Source: Allobosea sp.
GTDB lineage: Bacteria; Pseudomonadota; Alphaproteobacteria; Rhizobiales; Beijerinckiaceae
NCBI RefSeq assembly: GCF_030695125.1
Contig: NZ_JAUYTP010000032.1
Span: 1-64,000, forward strand
DNA length: 64,000 bases
Direction of reading: 5' to 3'
The position numbers and the translations under genes were made by a program. Positions 9,508-18,535 of the stretch are shown piece after piece (the first letter of the stretch is position 1; every line of letters starts with the position of its first letter). The notes below the pieces were generated by a model. It saw nothing but the letters and a program-made list of their open reading frames with translations. It was not told the origin of the DNA and searched no databases.

Positions 9508-10392
9508 TCAATCTTTGAGGCGGCGGCAGAGCGCGTCGAGCTGCTCCAGCGTCTTGTAGCTGATCTTGACCTCGCCGCTGCCATTGGCACGGTGGCCGAT
9601 CGACACCGACAGCCCCAGCGCCTCCTCCAGCGCCTTCTCGACGGCGCGGGTATCTGGGTCCTTCTCGGCCCTGGGCTTCGAAACCACGCCCTTGGTCTCG
9701 CCGCGCGACTCGTCCTGCACGATCCGCTCGATGTCGCGGACGCTCAAGCCCTCGTCGACGATCTTCCGGGCCATGAATTCCGGGTCCGAAACGGACAGCA
9801 GCGCACGGGCATGGCCGGCCGATACGGAGCCCTCGCTGACCATCCGCCGGACGGATTCAGGCAGTTTCGACAGACGCAGCGTGTTGGCGACATGGCTGCG
9901 GCTCTTGCCGATCACCCGCGCCAGATCGTTTTGCGTATAGTTGAACTCGGCGATCAGCTGCTCATAGCCGGCGGCTTCCTCGATCGCGTTGAGATCGGTG
10001 CGCTGGACGTTCTCGACGATGGCGATTTCGAGCGCCTCGCGGTCGTCGGCCTCGACCAGGATGACTGGGACGTCATGCAGCCCAGCCCGCTGGGCCGCCC
10101 GCCAGCGGCGTTCGCCGGCGATGATCTCATAGGCGTCGAGCATGCCGACGATCGCCCTGACGATGATCGGCTGAAGAATGCCGCGCTCGCGGACCGAAGC
10201 CGTCAGCTCCTCGAGATCGCTCTCGACGAAGCTGCGGCGCGGATTGCGCGCGCTCGGCCGCAGGAACTCGACCGGGACGCGACGCTGTCCACGGGCACGC
10301 TCCAGCGCACCGATTTCCTCGCCGACATCGCCGATCAGCGCTGCCAGCCCACGGCCCAGGCGTGACCGCCCCTGTTCTTCGGCCATTGCCAT
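9508..10392 (-). CDS. parB: Chromosome-partitioning protein ParB
   Basis: 294 residues from the ATG at 10392; an in-frame GTG at 10401 and ATG at 10386 are alternatives. RSRLGRGLAALIGD at the N-terminus is the ParA-interacting motif. The CTPase/ParB-N domain has the GERRWRAAQRAG box at 93-104, and the central helix-turn-helix (ARVIGKSRSHVANTLRL) reads parS. A C-terminal dimerisation domain ends LEQLDALCRRLKD. ParB loads at parS, closes as a CTP-bound clamp and spreads. It follows parA by 26 bp. An exact parS site lies 1.4 kb away in rsmG. Confidence 0.97.
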   Translation of the reverse strand: MAMAEEQGRSRLGRGLAALIGDVGEEIGALERARGQRRVPVEFLRPSARNPRRSFVESDLEELTASVRERGILQPIIVRAIVGMLDAYEIIAGERRWRAAQRAGLHDVPVILVEADDREALEIAIVENVQRTDLNAIEEAAGYEQLIAEFNYTQNDLARVIGKSRSHVANTLRLSKLPESVRRMVSEGSVSAGHARALLSVSDPEFMARKIVDEGLSVRDIERIVQDESRGETKGVVSKPRAEKDPDTRAVEKALEEALGLSVSIGHRANGSGEVKISYKTLEQLDALCRRLKD

Positions 10393-10418
10393 CCCCGTCA
10401 CCCTCTACGCAAATTCGC

Positions 10419-11249
10419 TCAGGCCGCGGCGCGCAGCGCGCGCTCGCGGCGGATCACTTCGGACGCAAGTTTCAGATAGGCCTGCGAGCCCGAGCAGCGC
10501 AGATCATAGAGCAGCACCGGCTTTCCGTAGGACGGCGCCTCGGAAACCCGGACATTGCGCGGAATCACCGTGTCGTAGACCTTGTCGCCGAGGAATTCGC
10601 GCACATCCGCCATCACCTGGCCGGACAGGTTGTTGCGCGGGTCATACATCGTCAGCACCACGCCCTGGATGATGAGGCGCGGATTGAGCCCCGCACGCAC
10701 CTGCTCCACCGTCTTCAGCAGCTGGCTCAGGCCCTCCAGCGCGAAGAATTCGCACTGCAAGGGAACGAGCACCGCATCCGCCGCCGTCATCGCGTTGATC
10801 GTGATCAGGCTGAGTGAGGGCGGGCAATCGATCAGCACATAGGTCAGGTCGCAGCAGCGCTGGTCGTAGACCAACTCGTCGATCGCATTCTTCAAGCGAT
10901 GCGTCCGGTCTTTCGAGGACGCCATCTCCAATTCGACGCCCAGCAGGTCCAGAGTCGAGGGCGCCAGGAACAATCCGGGAACGGCGGTCTCCTGCATGGC
11001 CTGGCCGAGGCCGACATCGCCGCAGAGCACGTCATAGGTGGAGGATTTGCGGCTGCGGCGATCGACACCCAGCCCCGTCGAGGCGTTGCCCTGCGGATCG
11101 AGATCGACGATCAGCACCTTCTCGCCGATCGCGGCCAGCGCCGTACCGAGATTGATCGCGGTCGTCGTCTTGCCGACACCGCCCTTTTGGTTCGCGAGCG
11201 CCAGCACGCGCGGGCGGCGCGGCAGGGAAATCGGGGTCAGATCGGTCAT
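10419..11249 (-). CDS. parA: Chromosome-partitioning ATPase ParA
   Basis: 276 residues from the ATG at 11249. The deviant Walker A motif KGGVGKTTT lies at 22-30, followed by VDLDPQGNASTGLG and the Walker B-like YVLIDCPPSLSLIT. This is a chromosomal (Soj-type) ParA without an N-terminal DNA-binding domain. It binds DNA non-specifically as an ATP dimer and moves ParB-parS complexes poleward. Its start codon overlaps the rsmG stop in ATGA, so rsmG-parA-parB is translationally linked. Confidence 0.97.
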   Translation of the reverse strand: MTDLTPISLPRRPRVLALANQKGGVGKTTTAINLGTALAAIGEKVLIVDLDPQGNASTGLGVDRRSRKSSTYDVLCGDVGLGQAMQETAVPGLFLAPSTLDLLGVELEMASSKDRTHRLKNAIDELVYDQRCCDLTYVLIDCPPSLSLITINAMTAADAVLVPLQCEFFALEGLSQLLKTVEQVRAGLNPRLIIQGVVLTMYDPRNNLSGQVMADVREFLGDKVYDTVIPRNVRVSEAPSYGKPVLLYDLRCSGSQAYLKLASEVIRRERALRAAA

Positions 11250-11893
11250 TGATCGGCCTGTTTCTCGGCCGCGCGAACCACCAGGATCCGGGCGGCGCCA
11301 TCCGTGACGGAGGAAACCGTTGAGGCCTGAATCTTCCAATATCTGGACGAGTCCGTCAATTCCGCATCTAGATGTTGTCCCTTGGGAAAGAGCCCGAGCG
11401 TGCCGGTTCTCAACAGGTCTTTGCACCAGTCGATCAGTTGGGGCAGGGGCGCCAGCGCGCGCGCCGTCACCACATCGACCCGACCGACGAACTCGCCGAC
11501 GACGTCCTCGATGCGGGCAGCATGGACGGTGACCGGCGCGCCCGTCAGCCGCGCCGCATGCCGCAGAAAGGCGCATTTGCGGCTGTTGCTTTCGACGAGG
11601 TGGATATGGCCTCCAGCCCGCTCAGCCAGGCAGATCCCGATGACGAGCCCCGGAAAACCGCCTCCCGACCCCAGATCGAGCCATTTGAGGGCGTCAGGAG
11701 CCAGCCCATAGATCTGCAGGGAATCGGCGATATGACGCGTCCACACCTCCGCCAACGTCGCGCCGGATACGAGGTTTTTGGCCGCCTGCCATCGCCCCAG
11801 CTCTGAGACGAGCAGGGCCAGGCGCTCCTCTGTTTCACGTGAAACAGGCGTCAAGCGCAAAGCGCGCGCACGGTCGGAATTATCAACAGTCAT
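11246..11893 (-). CDS. rsmG: 16S rRNA (guanine-527 N7)-methyltransferase
   Basis: 215 residues. The SAM-binding motif WLDLGSGGGFPGLVIG is at 71-86, and VTARALAPLPQLIDWC is the family motif near 140. It methylates G527 of 16S rRNA; loss gives low-level streptomycin resistance in other bacteria. Codons 17-21 (VSRET) are written with unusually AT-rich codons because they contain an exact parS palindrome (11831-11846), so this gene carries a DNA-level as well as a protein-level message. It starts 3 bp after mnmG. Confidence 0.96.
   Translation of the reverse strand: MTVDNSDRARALRLTPVSRETEERLALLVSELGRWQAAKNLVSGATLAEVWTRHIADSLQIYGLAPDALKWLDLGSGGGFPGLVIGICLAERAGGHIHLVESNSRKCAFLRHAARLTGAPVTVHAARIEDVVGEFVGRVDVVTARALAPLPQLIDWCKDLLRTGTLGLFPKGQHLDAELTDSSRYWKIQASTVSSVTDGAARILVVRAAEKQADQ
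11831..11846. other. parS centromere site (exact) inside rsmG
   Basis: The bases TGTTTCACGTGAAACA match the conserved bacterial parS consensus at all 16 positions and form a perfect palindrome. They encode V-S-R-E-T of RsmG with codons GTT, TCA, CGT, GAA, ACA, several of which are rare in this GC-rich setting. The site is 582 bp upstream of the parA start codon and about 6.5 kb from the proposed oriC, which is where ParB loading sites are expected. Confidence 0.93.
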
Positions 11894-11896
11894 GAG

Positions 11897-13783
11897 TCAC
11901 TGTGCCGCAGCCACGCGAGACCGGCCCCGCCTCGCATGAGCCGCAAGCAGGGTCAGCGCCGCCGGCGTCATGCCTTCGATCCGGCCGGCCTGCGCCAGAT
12001 CAGCCGGACGTTCGCTGGCGAGCTTGGCCTTGAGCTCGTTCGACAGGCCGGAGATGCCCTCGAGATCCAGATCATCGGGCACTTTCAGCGCCTGGTCGCG
12101 CTGATAGGCTGCAATCTCCGTCGACTGACGCTCGAGGTACACCGAATAGACCGCATCGGCCGTGACCCGGGCGATGACGGCAGGCGGGAAGGCGGCCAGC
12201 TCCGGCCAGACCCTTGCGAGCTGTTCGAAGCCGATATCGGGATAGGACAGGATCTGGTAGGCGCTGCGCCGCACCCCGTCGCGATTGACCTGCAGGCCCA
12301 CAGCATCCGCTTGCTGTGGCGTGACCGACAAGGTCTGCAGATGCGAGGTCAACGCCACAATCGATGCATTGCGGTCCGCAAAGACCGCGAGCCTGCCCTT
12401 GCCCACGAGGCCGAGCGCTGCGCCCCACATCGTCAGCCGCTCATCGGCGTTGTCGACGCGCAGCGACAGACGGAACTCGGCCCGTGACGTGAACATTCGA
12501 TACGGCTCCGTAACGCCGCGTGTCACGAGGTCATCGACCATGACGCCCAGATAGGACGACGTCCGCTCCAGCACGACCGGCGCGGCGCCGCCGGCCAGCC
12601 GGGCGGCATTGAGACCGGCCAGCAAGCCCTGGGCAGCGGCCTCTTCATAGCCCGTGGTACCATTGATCTGACCAGCCAGGAACAACCCGGCGATGGCGCG
12701 CGTCTCCAGCGTGTTCCGCAAAGCCCGCGGATCGACGAAGTCGTATTCGATGGCATAGCCGGGCCGCAGCATCGCGGCGTGCTCGAGCCCAGGGATCGTC
12801 GCCAGCAGATCGCGCTGTACATCCTCCGGCAGCGAGGTCGAGATCCCGTTAGGATAGACCGTATCGTCGTCGAGGCCTTCCGGCTCCAGGAAGATCTGAT
12901 GGCCGTCGCGGTCGCCGAAGCGGCCGACCTTGTCCTCGATTGACGGGCAATAGCGCGGGCCGCGCCCTTCGATCTGGCCGGAGAACATCGGCGCCCGATG
13001 TAGATTGGCGCGGATCACCTCATGGGTCGCCAGCGTCGTGCGCGTGATGCCGCAGGAGATCTGGGGTATGGTGATCGCGGTCGTCAGTGCCGAGAACGGC
13101 TCTGGAGGGTCATCGCCGGCCTGCATCTCGAGCGCCGCCCAGTCGATCGTGCGGCCATCCAGCCGAGGCGGCGTGCCCGTCTTCAGCCGTCCCAGCGGAA
13201 AACCGTGCCGCGCCAACGTCGCCGACAGCCCCAGCGACGGCGCCTCGTCAACGCGGCCGGCCGGAATCTGGGTCTCGCCGATATGGATCAGCCCGCGCAG
13301 GAACGTGCCCGTCGTCAGCACGACCGTTCCGGTGGCGAATCGACGACCATCCGCCAGGATCACGGCCTTGACCCGGCCGTCCTGGACATCGAGGTCGAAG
13401 ACCTCGCCTGCCACGATCGCGAGGTTCCCCTGTTCCGCCAGCAGATCCTGCACCGCCTGCCGATACAGCTTGCGATCGGCCTGGGCGCGCGGGCCGCGAA
13501 CAGCGGGCCCCTTGCGGCGGTTGAGCATGCGAAACTGGATGCCCGCACGGTCGGCGGCGCGCGCCATGATCCCGTCGAGCGCGTCGATCTCGCGCACGAG
13601 ATGGCCTTTGCCCAGGCCACCGATCGCCGGGTTGCACGACATCACCCCGATGGTCTCGATCCTGTGGGTGACGAGGGCCGTCCGCGCACCGCAGCGGGCC
13701 GCAGCCGCCGCCGCCTCGACGCCGGCATGGCCGCCGCCGACGACGATGACGTCATAGGCGTGTTCTTCGGGGTTCTGAACCAT
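11897..13783 (-). CDS. mnmG: tRNA uridine-5-carboxymethylaminomethyl modification enzyme MnmG
   Basis: 628 residues. The FAD-binding Rossmann motif [12 protein letters not shown] is at 15-26, and [20 protein letters not shown] at about 50-69 is the family hallmark. The C-terminal helical domain ends with [15 protein letters not shown], which contacts MnmE. With MnmE it installs the cmnm5 group on wobble U34 of several tRNAs using FAD and methylene-tetrahydrofolate. Length is normal. It follows mnmE by 77 bp on the same strand, and the partner genes mnmE-mnmG lie together with rsmG and parAB as in many alphaproteobacteria. Confidence 0.98.
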   Translation of the reverse strand: MVQNPEEHAYDVIVVGGGHAGVEAAAAAARCGARTALVTHRIETIGVMSCNPAIGGLGKGHLVREIDALDGIMARAADRAGIQFRMLNRRKGPAVRGPRAQADRKLYRQAVQDLLAEQGNLAIVAGEVFDLDVQDGRVKAVILADGRRFATGTVVLTTGTFLRGLIHIGETQIPAGRVDEAPSLGLSATLARHGFPLGRLKTGTPPRLDGRTIDWAALEMQAGDDPPEPFSALTTAITIPQISCGITRTTLATHEVIRANLHRAPMFSGQIEGRGPRYCPSIEDKVGRFGDRDGHQIFLEPEGLDDDTVYPNGISTSLPEDVQRDLLATIPGLEHAAMLRPGYAIEYDFVDPRALRNTLETRAIAGLFLAGQINGTTGYEEAAAQGLLAGLNAARLAGGAAPVVLERTSSYLGVMVDDLVTRGVTEPYRMFTSRAEFRLSLRVDNADERLTMWGAALGLVGKGRLAVFADRNASIVALTSHLQTLSVTPQQADAVGLQVNRDGVRRSAYQILSYPDIGFEQLARVWPELAAFPPAVIARVTADAVYSVYLERQSTEIAAYQRDQALKVPDDLDLEGISGLSNELKAKLASERPADLAQAGRIEGMTPAALTLLAAHARRGRSRVAAAQ

Positions 13784-13860
13784 GCCTGATCGCTAGCGAA
13801 GCGATGTCCGGGGGTCAATCCTGATCGGAGGCGACCGCCGTTGCGGGCGCGGCCGGCCAC

Positions 13861-15174
13861 TTATTTGCCGATGCAGAATCCGGCGAACAGCTGGTCCAGC
13901 ACGTCTTCGACATCGATCCGCCCCAGCAGCCGCTCCAGTGCAAGCACGGCCAGCCGCAGATCCTCGGCCAGGAGCTCCGCCTGGCCATGGCGCGCATCGA
14001 GCGCCCGCTGCAGCGCCAGGATGGAATCGGAGACGGCCGCCCGGTGCCGCTCACGCGTCAGCAGCGCCGGCTCCGTAGCACCCAACCCCGCGAGCCGTTC
14101 CGCAAGCATCGACAAGAGCGACTCGATACCCGCCCCGGTATGGACCGAGATCGCCAGTTCGCCGGGCCTGACAGCGCCATCGAGATCGGCTTTCGTAGCC
14201 AGCGCCAGCGACGAGACTTGATCGTGGAGTCGATCCGGCTCCGAATCGACCGCGCGCAGGCTCAAAACCAGATCGGCCTTGTCGGCCAAGGCCCGTGCCC
14301 GACGCACACCCTCCGCTTCGATGGGATCGCTGCTGTCGCGCAGCCCAGCGGTGTCGATCAGCGTCACCGGCAGGCCTGCGAGGTCGAGCCTGACCTCGAT
14401 GGCGTCGCGCGTCGTGCCCGCCACCGGCGACACGATCGCGACATCGCGGCGCGCCAGCGCGTTGAGCAGGCTCGACTTGCCGGCATTGGGCGGACCCGCC
14501 AGGACGACCACAAAACCCTCTCGGATCCGTTCGCCGCGCTCGAAACTGCCGCGCGCGGCGTACAACTCCGCCAGGACGTTAGCGACGCCCGCCATGGCCT
14601 GCTCGATCAACGGTCCGGAGACATCGCCCTCATCGGAAAAATCGATCTCGGCCGCGAGCAGGGCCATCGCGTCGATCAACGGCCGGCGCCAACCGGCGAC
14701 GGAGGCGCCCAGCGCACCCTCCATCTGCCGCAAGGCCTGGCGGCGCTGCCATTCCGTTTCCGAATCGATCAGATCGGCCAGGCCTTCGACGGCCGCCAGA
14801 TCGAGCTTGCCGGCCTCGAAGGCTCGGCGGGTGAATTCGCCGGGTTCGGCGAGACGGATCCCGGGGAGGGCGCAGAGCACCTGAATCAGCTTCGCCAGCA
14901 CGGCGCGCGCGCCGTGAACGTGGAATTCTGCGACATCCTCGCCGGTGAAGCTGGCGGGCCCGGGGAAGAACAGCACCAGGGCCTGGTCGATGACGCCGCC
15001 AGCGTCGTCGCGCAGCGCGCGCAGAACCGCGCGCCGGGGCTCGGGGAGGTGTCCCGCGACCGTTTCGAGCGCGAATCGAACCTGTGATCCCGACAGCCGG
15101 ACAAGAGACACACCCGCTCGCCCTGGCGCGGAGGACAAGGCCGCGATCGTGGGGAGGGCGTCGCTGGCGCTCAA
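13861..15174 (-). CDS. mnmE: tRNA modification GTPase MnmE
   Basis: 437 residues. The N-terminal tetrahydrofolate-binding domain has AEFHVHGARAVL and GEFTRRAFEAGKLDLA. The inserted G domain has P-loop GPPNAGKSSLL at about 217, the switch PVAGTTRDAIEV, DTAGLR and the NKxD-equivalent in a diverged form. The C-terminus is the invariant FCIGK, whose cysteine is needed for activity. It works as a dimer with MnmG on tRNA U34. It sits 61 bp after rho on the leftward strand. Confidence 0.97.
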   Translation of the reverse strand: MSASDALPTIAALSSAPGRAGVSLVRLSGSQVRFALETVAGHLPEPRRAVLRALRDDAGGVIDQALVLFFPGPASFTGEDVAEFHVHGARAVLAKLIQVLCALPGIRLAEPGEFTRRAFEAGKLDLAAVEGLADLIDSETEWQRRQALRQMEGALGASVAGWRRPLIDAMALLAAEIDFSDEGDVSGPLIEQAMAGVANVLAELYAARGSFERGERIREGFVVVLAGPPNAGKSSLLNALARRDVAIVSPVAGTTRDAIEVRLDLAGLPVTLIDTAGLRDSSDPIEAEGVRRARALADKADLVLSLRAVDSEPDRLHDQVSSLALATKADLDGAVRPGELAISVHTGAGIESLLSMLAERLAGLGATEPALLTRERHRAAVSDSILALQRALDARHGQAELLAEDLRLAVLALERLLGRIDVEDVLDQLFAGFCIGK

Positions 15175-15235
15175 GGGCTTAAACCCGCTGGTTCGTCACG
15201 GCGCCGAATCGAACGGCTCGCGCACCGGCGCCAGA

Positions 15236-16501
15236 TCAGGTGTTCATCGAGTCGAAGAAATCGGCGTTCTGTTTGGTCTGGCGCAGCTTGTCCATCAGGA
15301 ACTCGATCGCGTCCTGCGGGCCCATCGGGTTAAGGATGCGGCGCAGCACATAGGTCTTGGCGAGCACATCCTTCGGCGTGATGAGCTCTTCCTTGCGCGT
15401 GCCCGACTTGAGGATGTCGATGGCCGGGAAGATGCGCTTGTCCGAGACCTTGCGGTCCAGGATGATCTCGCAGTTGCCGGTGCCCTTGAACTCCTCGAAG
15501 ATCACCTCGTCCATGCGGCTGCCGGTATCGATCAGTGCCGTGGCGACGATCGTCAGCGAGCCGCCCTCCTCGATGTTGCGCGCGGCGCCGAAGAAGCGCT
15601 TGGGGCGCTGCAGCGCATTGGCGTCGACACCACCGGTCAGCACTTTGCCGGACGACGGCACGACCGTGTTGTAGGCACGGCCCAGACGCGTAATCGAATC
15701 GAGCAGAATGACGACGTCGCGGCCATGCTCGACAAGGCGCTTGGCCTTCTCGATCACCATCTCCGCCACCTGGACGTGACGCGTGGCCGGTTCGTCGAAG
15801 GTCGAGGACACGACCTCGCCCTTCACCGAACGCTGCATGTCGGTGACCTCTTCAGGCCGCTCGTCGATGAGCAGCACGATGAGATAGCATTCCGGATGGT
15901 TGGTCGTGATCGACTGCGCGATGTTCTGCAGCAGCACGGTCTTGCCGGTACGAGGCGGCGCCACGATCAGCGCGCGCTGGCCCTTGCCGATCGGCGCGAC
16001 GATGTCGATGACCCGCGCCGAGAAATCCTTCTTGGTCGGCTCGCTGACCTCGAGACGGAGCCGTTCGTCGGGATAAAGCGGCGTGAGGTTGTCGAAGTTG
16101 ATCTTGTGCTTGATCTTCTCGGGGTCTTCGAAATTGATCGTGCTGACCTTGAGCAGCGCGAAGTAGCGCTCGCCGTCCTTGGGTCCGCGGATCGGTCCCT
16201 CGACCGTGTCGCCGGTGCGCAGGCCGAATTTCCGGATCTGCGTCGGCGAGACATAGATGTCGTCGGGGCCCGGAAGATAGTTCGAATCGGGCGAGCGCAG
16301 GAAGCCGAAGCCATCGGGCAGCACCTCGACCACGCCCTCGCCGAGGATCTCGGTGTCCTTCGCCGCAAGCTGCTTCAGGATCGCGAACATCAGCTCCTGC
16401 TTGCGCATCGTGCTGGCGTTCTCGACCTCGAGGCCCTCGGAAAAGGCGAGAAGTTCGGTCGGTGACTTGACCTTGAGGTCTTGGAGCTTGATTTCCCGCA
16501 T
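15236..16501 (-). CDS. rho: Transcription termination factor Rho
   Basis: 421 residues. The N-terminal RNA-binding (cold-shock-like) domain has [20 protein letters not shown]. The ATPase domain has Walker [12 protein letters not shown] near 185 and Walker [17 protein letters not shown], and the Q-loop and R-loop regions ([19 protein letters not shown]) are present. The homohexamer translocates on untranslated RNA and ends transcription. There is no long N-terminal insertion. A 218-bp spacer separates it from hemJ upstream; I see no clear terminator in that spacer. Confidence 0.98.
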   Translation of the reverse strand: MREIKLQDLKVKSPTELLAFSEGLEVENASTMRKQELMFAILKQLAAKDTEILGEGVVEVLPDGFGFLRSPDSNYLPGPDDIYVSPTQIRKFGLRTGDTVEGPIRGPKDGERYFALLKVSTINFEDPEKIKHKINFDNLTPLYPDERLRLEVSEPTKKDFSARVIDIVAPIGKGQRALIVAPPRTGKTVLLQNIAQSITTNHPECYLIVLLIDERPEEVTDMQRSVKGEVVSSTFDEPATRHVQVAEMVIEKAKRLVEHGRDVVILLDSITRLGRAYNTVVPSSGKVLTGGVDANALQRPKRFFGAARNIEEGGSLTIVATALIDTGSRMDEVIFEEFKGTGNCEIILDRKVSDKRIFPAIDILKSGTRKEELITPKDVLAKTYVLRRILNPMGPQDAIEFLMDKLRQTKQNADFFDSMNT

Positions 16502-16719
16502 GGGGCACCCGGATCGTAAAATGTCACGGCGCAGAAGGCCGGGAGCAGGACGGCAAGGGAAGGTTCGACAGGCCCGGACGGACGGCGCGGAGATTGCGCG
16601 CCACGAGCGGCTGCAGGGGCAGTCGGCTCACGAACCATCGACAACAGGGAGAACGCTGGAGAAGCGCTAGCCCTGATAACCGGAATCGCAGTTCCGCTCA
16701 AGCGGCAAACGACAGATCG

Positions 16720-17142
16720 TCAGAACGGCTTCACGACGACCAGAATGACGATGCCCACCAGCAGCAGGGCCGGCACTTCGTTGATGACGCGGTAGAAGCG
16801 TCCCGACTTGTCGTTGCGGTCTTCGGCGAAGCGGCGGACCCGGCCAGCCAGATAGCCATGGATGCCCGACAGCAGCACGACCAGAAGGATCTTGCCGTGC
16901 AGCCAGCCGCCACGGAACCCGAAGGCGTCCCAGGCGAGATAAAGCCCCAGCACCCAGGTCACGATCATCGCGGGGTTCATGATCCCCTTGAGCAGCCGCC
17001 GCTCCATGATCTTGAAGGTCTCGGACTGGACCGAGCCCGGCGCCGCATCGACATGGTAGACCATCAGCCGGGGCAGATAGAGCATGCCGGCCATCCAGGA
17101 GACCACCGCCAGGATATGGACGGCCTTGATCCATTCATACAT
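16720..17142 (-). CDS. hemJ: Protoporphyrinogen oxidase HemJ
   Basis: 140 residues from the ATG at 17142 (MYEWIKAVHILAVVSWMAGM). It has four membrane segments and the conserved His-Trp of helix 1 (H9, W16), LYLPRLMVYH near residue 25, GGWLHGKILLV, and a Lys near the end. HemJ is the oxygen-independent type of protoporphyrinogen IX oxidase found in most alphaproteobacteria. It is 31 bp after hemE, so two heme steps are co-transcribed from the oriC-proximal promoter. Confidence 0.92.
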   Translation of the reverse strand: MYEWIKAVHILAVVSWMAGMLYLPRLMVYHVDAAPGSVQSETFKIMERRLLKGIMNPAMIVTWVLGLYLAWDAFGFRGGWLHGKILLVVLLSGIHGYLAGRVRRFAEDRNDKSGRFYRVINEVPALLLVGIVILVVVKPF

Positions 17143-17173
17143 CGCGCTGGCGCTCCGAAGTCTGGGCTCTTGA

Positions 17174-18214
17174 TCAGGACCGCACGGCAGCCAGCAGACG
17201 CTCGACATGGGCAATGGGCGTATCCGGCAGGATGCCGTGCCCCAGATTGAAAACGTAAGGCCCCGCCCCGAAGGCCTCGCGCACGGCTGCGATCTCGCGT
17301 TCGAGTTCGGGGCCACCGGCGCGCAGGATCAGCGGGTCGAGATTGCCCTGCACCGGCACGAGCGACTGGATCTCGTCCCTCGCGAAGGCCCGGTCGATCT
17401 CCGATTCGAGGCCTACGGCATCGACACCGGTACCCCTGACATAGTCCGGGATGAACGTGCCCGCGCCACGCGGGAAACCGATGATCCGGGCCTGCGGGTG
17501 CCGTGCGCGAACGCCGTCCACGATCCGCTTGGTCGGCGCGATACACCAGCGCTCGAAATCCTCGCGGCCAAGCGATCCCGCCCAGCTGTCGAAAATCTGG
17601 ACAGCATCGACACCGGCATCGAGCTGCGCGCAGAGATAATCGATCGAGGTCGCGACGATGCGGTCGATGATCTGCTGGAACAGCGCCGGGTCCTGCGCAA
17701 ACAGCGCCTTGGCCGGGCCCTGGTCCGGCGTGCCCCGGCCCGCAACCATGTAGGTCGCGACCGTCCAGGGCGCGCCGCAGAAACCGATGAAGGCCGTTTC
17801 CCTGGGCAGTGACGCCTTGACCCGACGGACGGTTTCGATGACCGGATCGAGCACGCCGATGCCGGCCTGCGCATCGATCTCGGCCAGCCTTGCTGCGTCT
17901 GCGACCGGCTCGAGTCGCGGTCCTTCGCCCTCGACGAACCAGAGCTTCTGGCCCAAAGCCTGCGGGACGACGAGGATATCGGAAAACAGGATGGCGGCAT
18001 CAAAGCCGAAGCGCCGGATCGGCTGCAAAGTCACCTCGGCTGCCCACTCCGGATTGTAGCACAGCCCGAGGAAGCTTCCGGCCTTCGCCCGCAGCTCGCG
18101 GTATTCGGGCAGATAGCGTCCCGCCTGCCGCATCATCCAGATCGGTGGCGTTGCGAGCACTTCCCCTGACAGTGCGCGCAGAAAGGCAGGTTCGTCATGC
18201 GTCGTGGTGTTCAT
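17174..18214 (-). CDS. hemE: Uroporphyrinogen decarboxylase
   Basis: 346 residues from the ATG at 18214. The signature RQAGRYLPEYRELR lies near residue 29, followed by LFSDILVVPQALG, FCGAPWTVATYM near 145, QIFDSWAG and the C-terminal NLGHGILPDTP. It decarboxylates the four acetate side chains of uroporphyrinogen III. I took the internal ATG because the upstream in-frame residues do not look like HemE. Its upstream region is the proposed replication origin, the same arrangement as in Caulobacter and Sinorhizobium, where hemE borders oriC. Confidence 0.97.
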   Translation of the reverse strand: MNTTTHDEPAFLRALSGEVLATPPIWMMRQAGRYLPEYRELRAKAGSFLGLCYNPEWAAEVTLQPIRRFGFDAAILFSDILVVPQALGQKLWFVEGEGPRLEPVADAARLAEIDAQAGIGVLDPVIETVRRVKASLPRETAFIGFCGAPWTVATYMVAGRGTPDQGPAKALFAQDPALFQQIIDRIVATSIDYLCAQLDAGVDAVQIFDSWAGSLGREDFERWCIAPTKRIVDGVRARHPQARIIGFPRGAGTFIPDYVRGTGVDAVGLESEIDRAFARDEIQSLVPVQGNLDPLILRAGGPELEREIAAVREAFGAGPYVFNLGHGILPDTPIAHVERLLAAVRS

Positions 18215-18236
18215 CGCCAATCCATCCCTATCTCTC

Positions 18237-18277
18237 TTAAATAGGATTCTAGAGAGAGAATCTTCTTTTTCTTCTTC
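18237..18277. other. AT-rich stretch with small hairpin, candidate unwinding element
   Basis: The bases from TTAAATAGG through a long T/C run are the least GC-rich stretch I notice in this part of the window. Within it GATTCT (18245-18250) and AGAATC (18257-18262) form a 6-bp inverted repeat, each arm carrying one GANTC site. TTAA at 18237 followed by seven bases and TCTA is a half-perfect CtrA-like site. It lies just upstream of hemE, so it may equally belong to the hemE promoter. Confidence 0.45.
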
Positions 18278-18306
18278 TGGTGGGGGGCAGATAGCCCGCC
18301 GCAAAT

Positions 18307-18326
18307 CGATCCACAATCTGTCCACA
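18307..18326 (+). promoter_or_regulatory. Pair of DnaA-box-like sites
   Basis: CGATCCACA (18307-18315) and CTGTCCACA (18318-18326) share the TCCACA core of the DnaA box TTATCCACA and are about one helical turn apart (11 bp). Each has two mismatches in the first half, which is common for alphaproteobacterial boxes such as TGATCCACA. A third, better match (TTGTCCACA, 8 of 9) is at 18527-18535. Confidence 0.55.
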
Positions 18327-18373
18327 GGCATGGGGGATGGCAATGCGGTTCGCGTCGTGCCCGATGCGAGGGG

Positions 18374-18388
18374 TTAACGGTTTATTAA
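18374..18388. promoter_or_regulatory. CtrA binding site 1 (exact TTAA-N7-TTAA)
   Basis: TTAA at 18374-18377 and 18385-18388 are separated by exactly seven bases (CGGTTTA), the full consensus of the cell-cycle regulator CtrA. In Caulobacter such sites in the origin let CtrA~P block replication. CtrA itself is outside this window, so the regulator is inferred. Confidence 0.75.
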
Positions 18389-18425
18389 CCCATGCGAATC
18401 CCGGACGGGCTGCGCCGGGCCAAAA

Positions 18426-18441
18426 TGATTCACGTGAAACA
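18426..18441. other. parS-like site (15 of 16) in oriC
   Basis: TGATTCACGTGAAACA differs from exact parS only at the third base (T to A). The change creates a GATTC methylation site (18427-18431) that is absent from the consensus. It lies midway between the two CtrA sites. ParB binding is inferred from the match; one mismatch usually weakens but does not abolish binding. Confidence 0.7.
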
Positions 18442-18470
18442 CTCTCGCTCCACCCACAGGCCCAGGCCTG

Positions 18471-18485
18471 TTAACGGATTCTTAA
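18471..18485. promoter_or_regulatory. CtrA binding site 2 (exact) with a GANTC in its spacer
   Basis: TTAA at 18471-18474 and 18482-18485 flank the seven bases CGGATTC. The spacer together with its context holds GATTC (18477-18481), the CcrM adenine-methylation sequence. Two exact CtrA sites within 112 bp in gene-free DNA are unlikely by chance in such GC-rich sequence. Confidence 0.75.
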
Positions 18486-18526
18486 GGTTATACAGAGCCG
18501 CCGGGCGGCCACCTGAATTGGTTCGT

Positions 18527-18535
18527 TTGTCCACA
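18527..18535 (+). promoter_or_regulatory. DnaA-box-like site (TTGTCCACA)
   Basis: Matches the DnaA box TTATCCACA at eight of nine positions, on the same strand as the pair at 18307-18326. It is the best single match I found in the origin region. An imperfect TTATACAGA lies just upstream, at 18488-18496. Confidence 0.55.
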
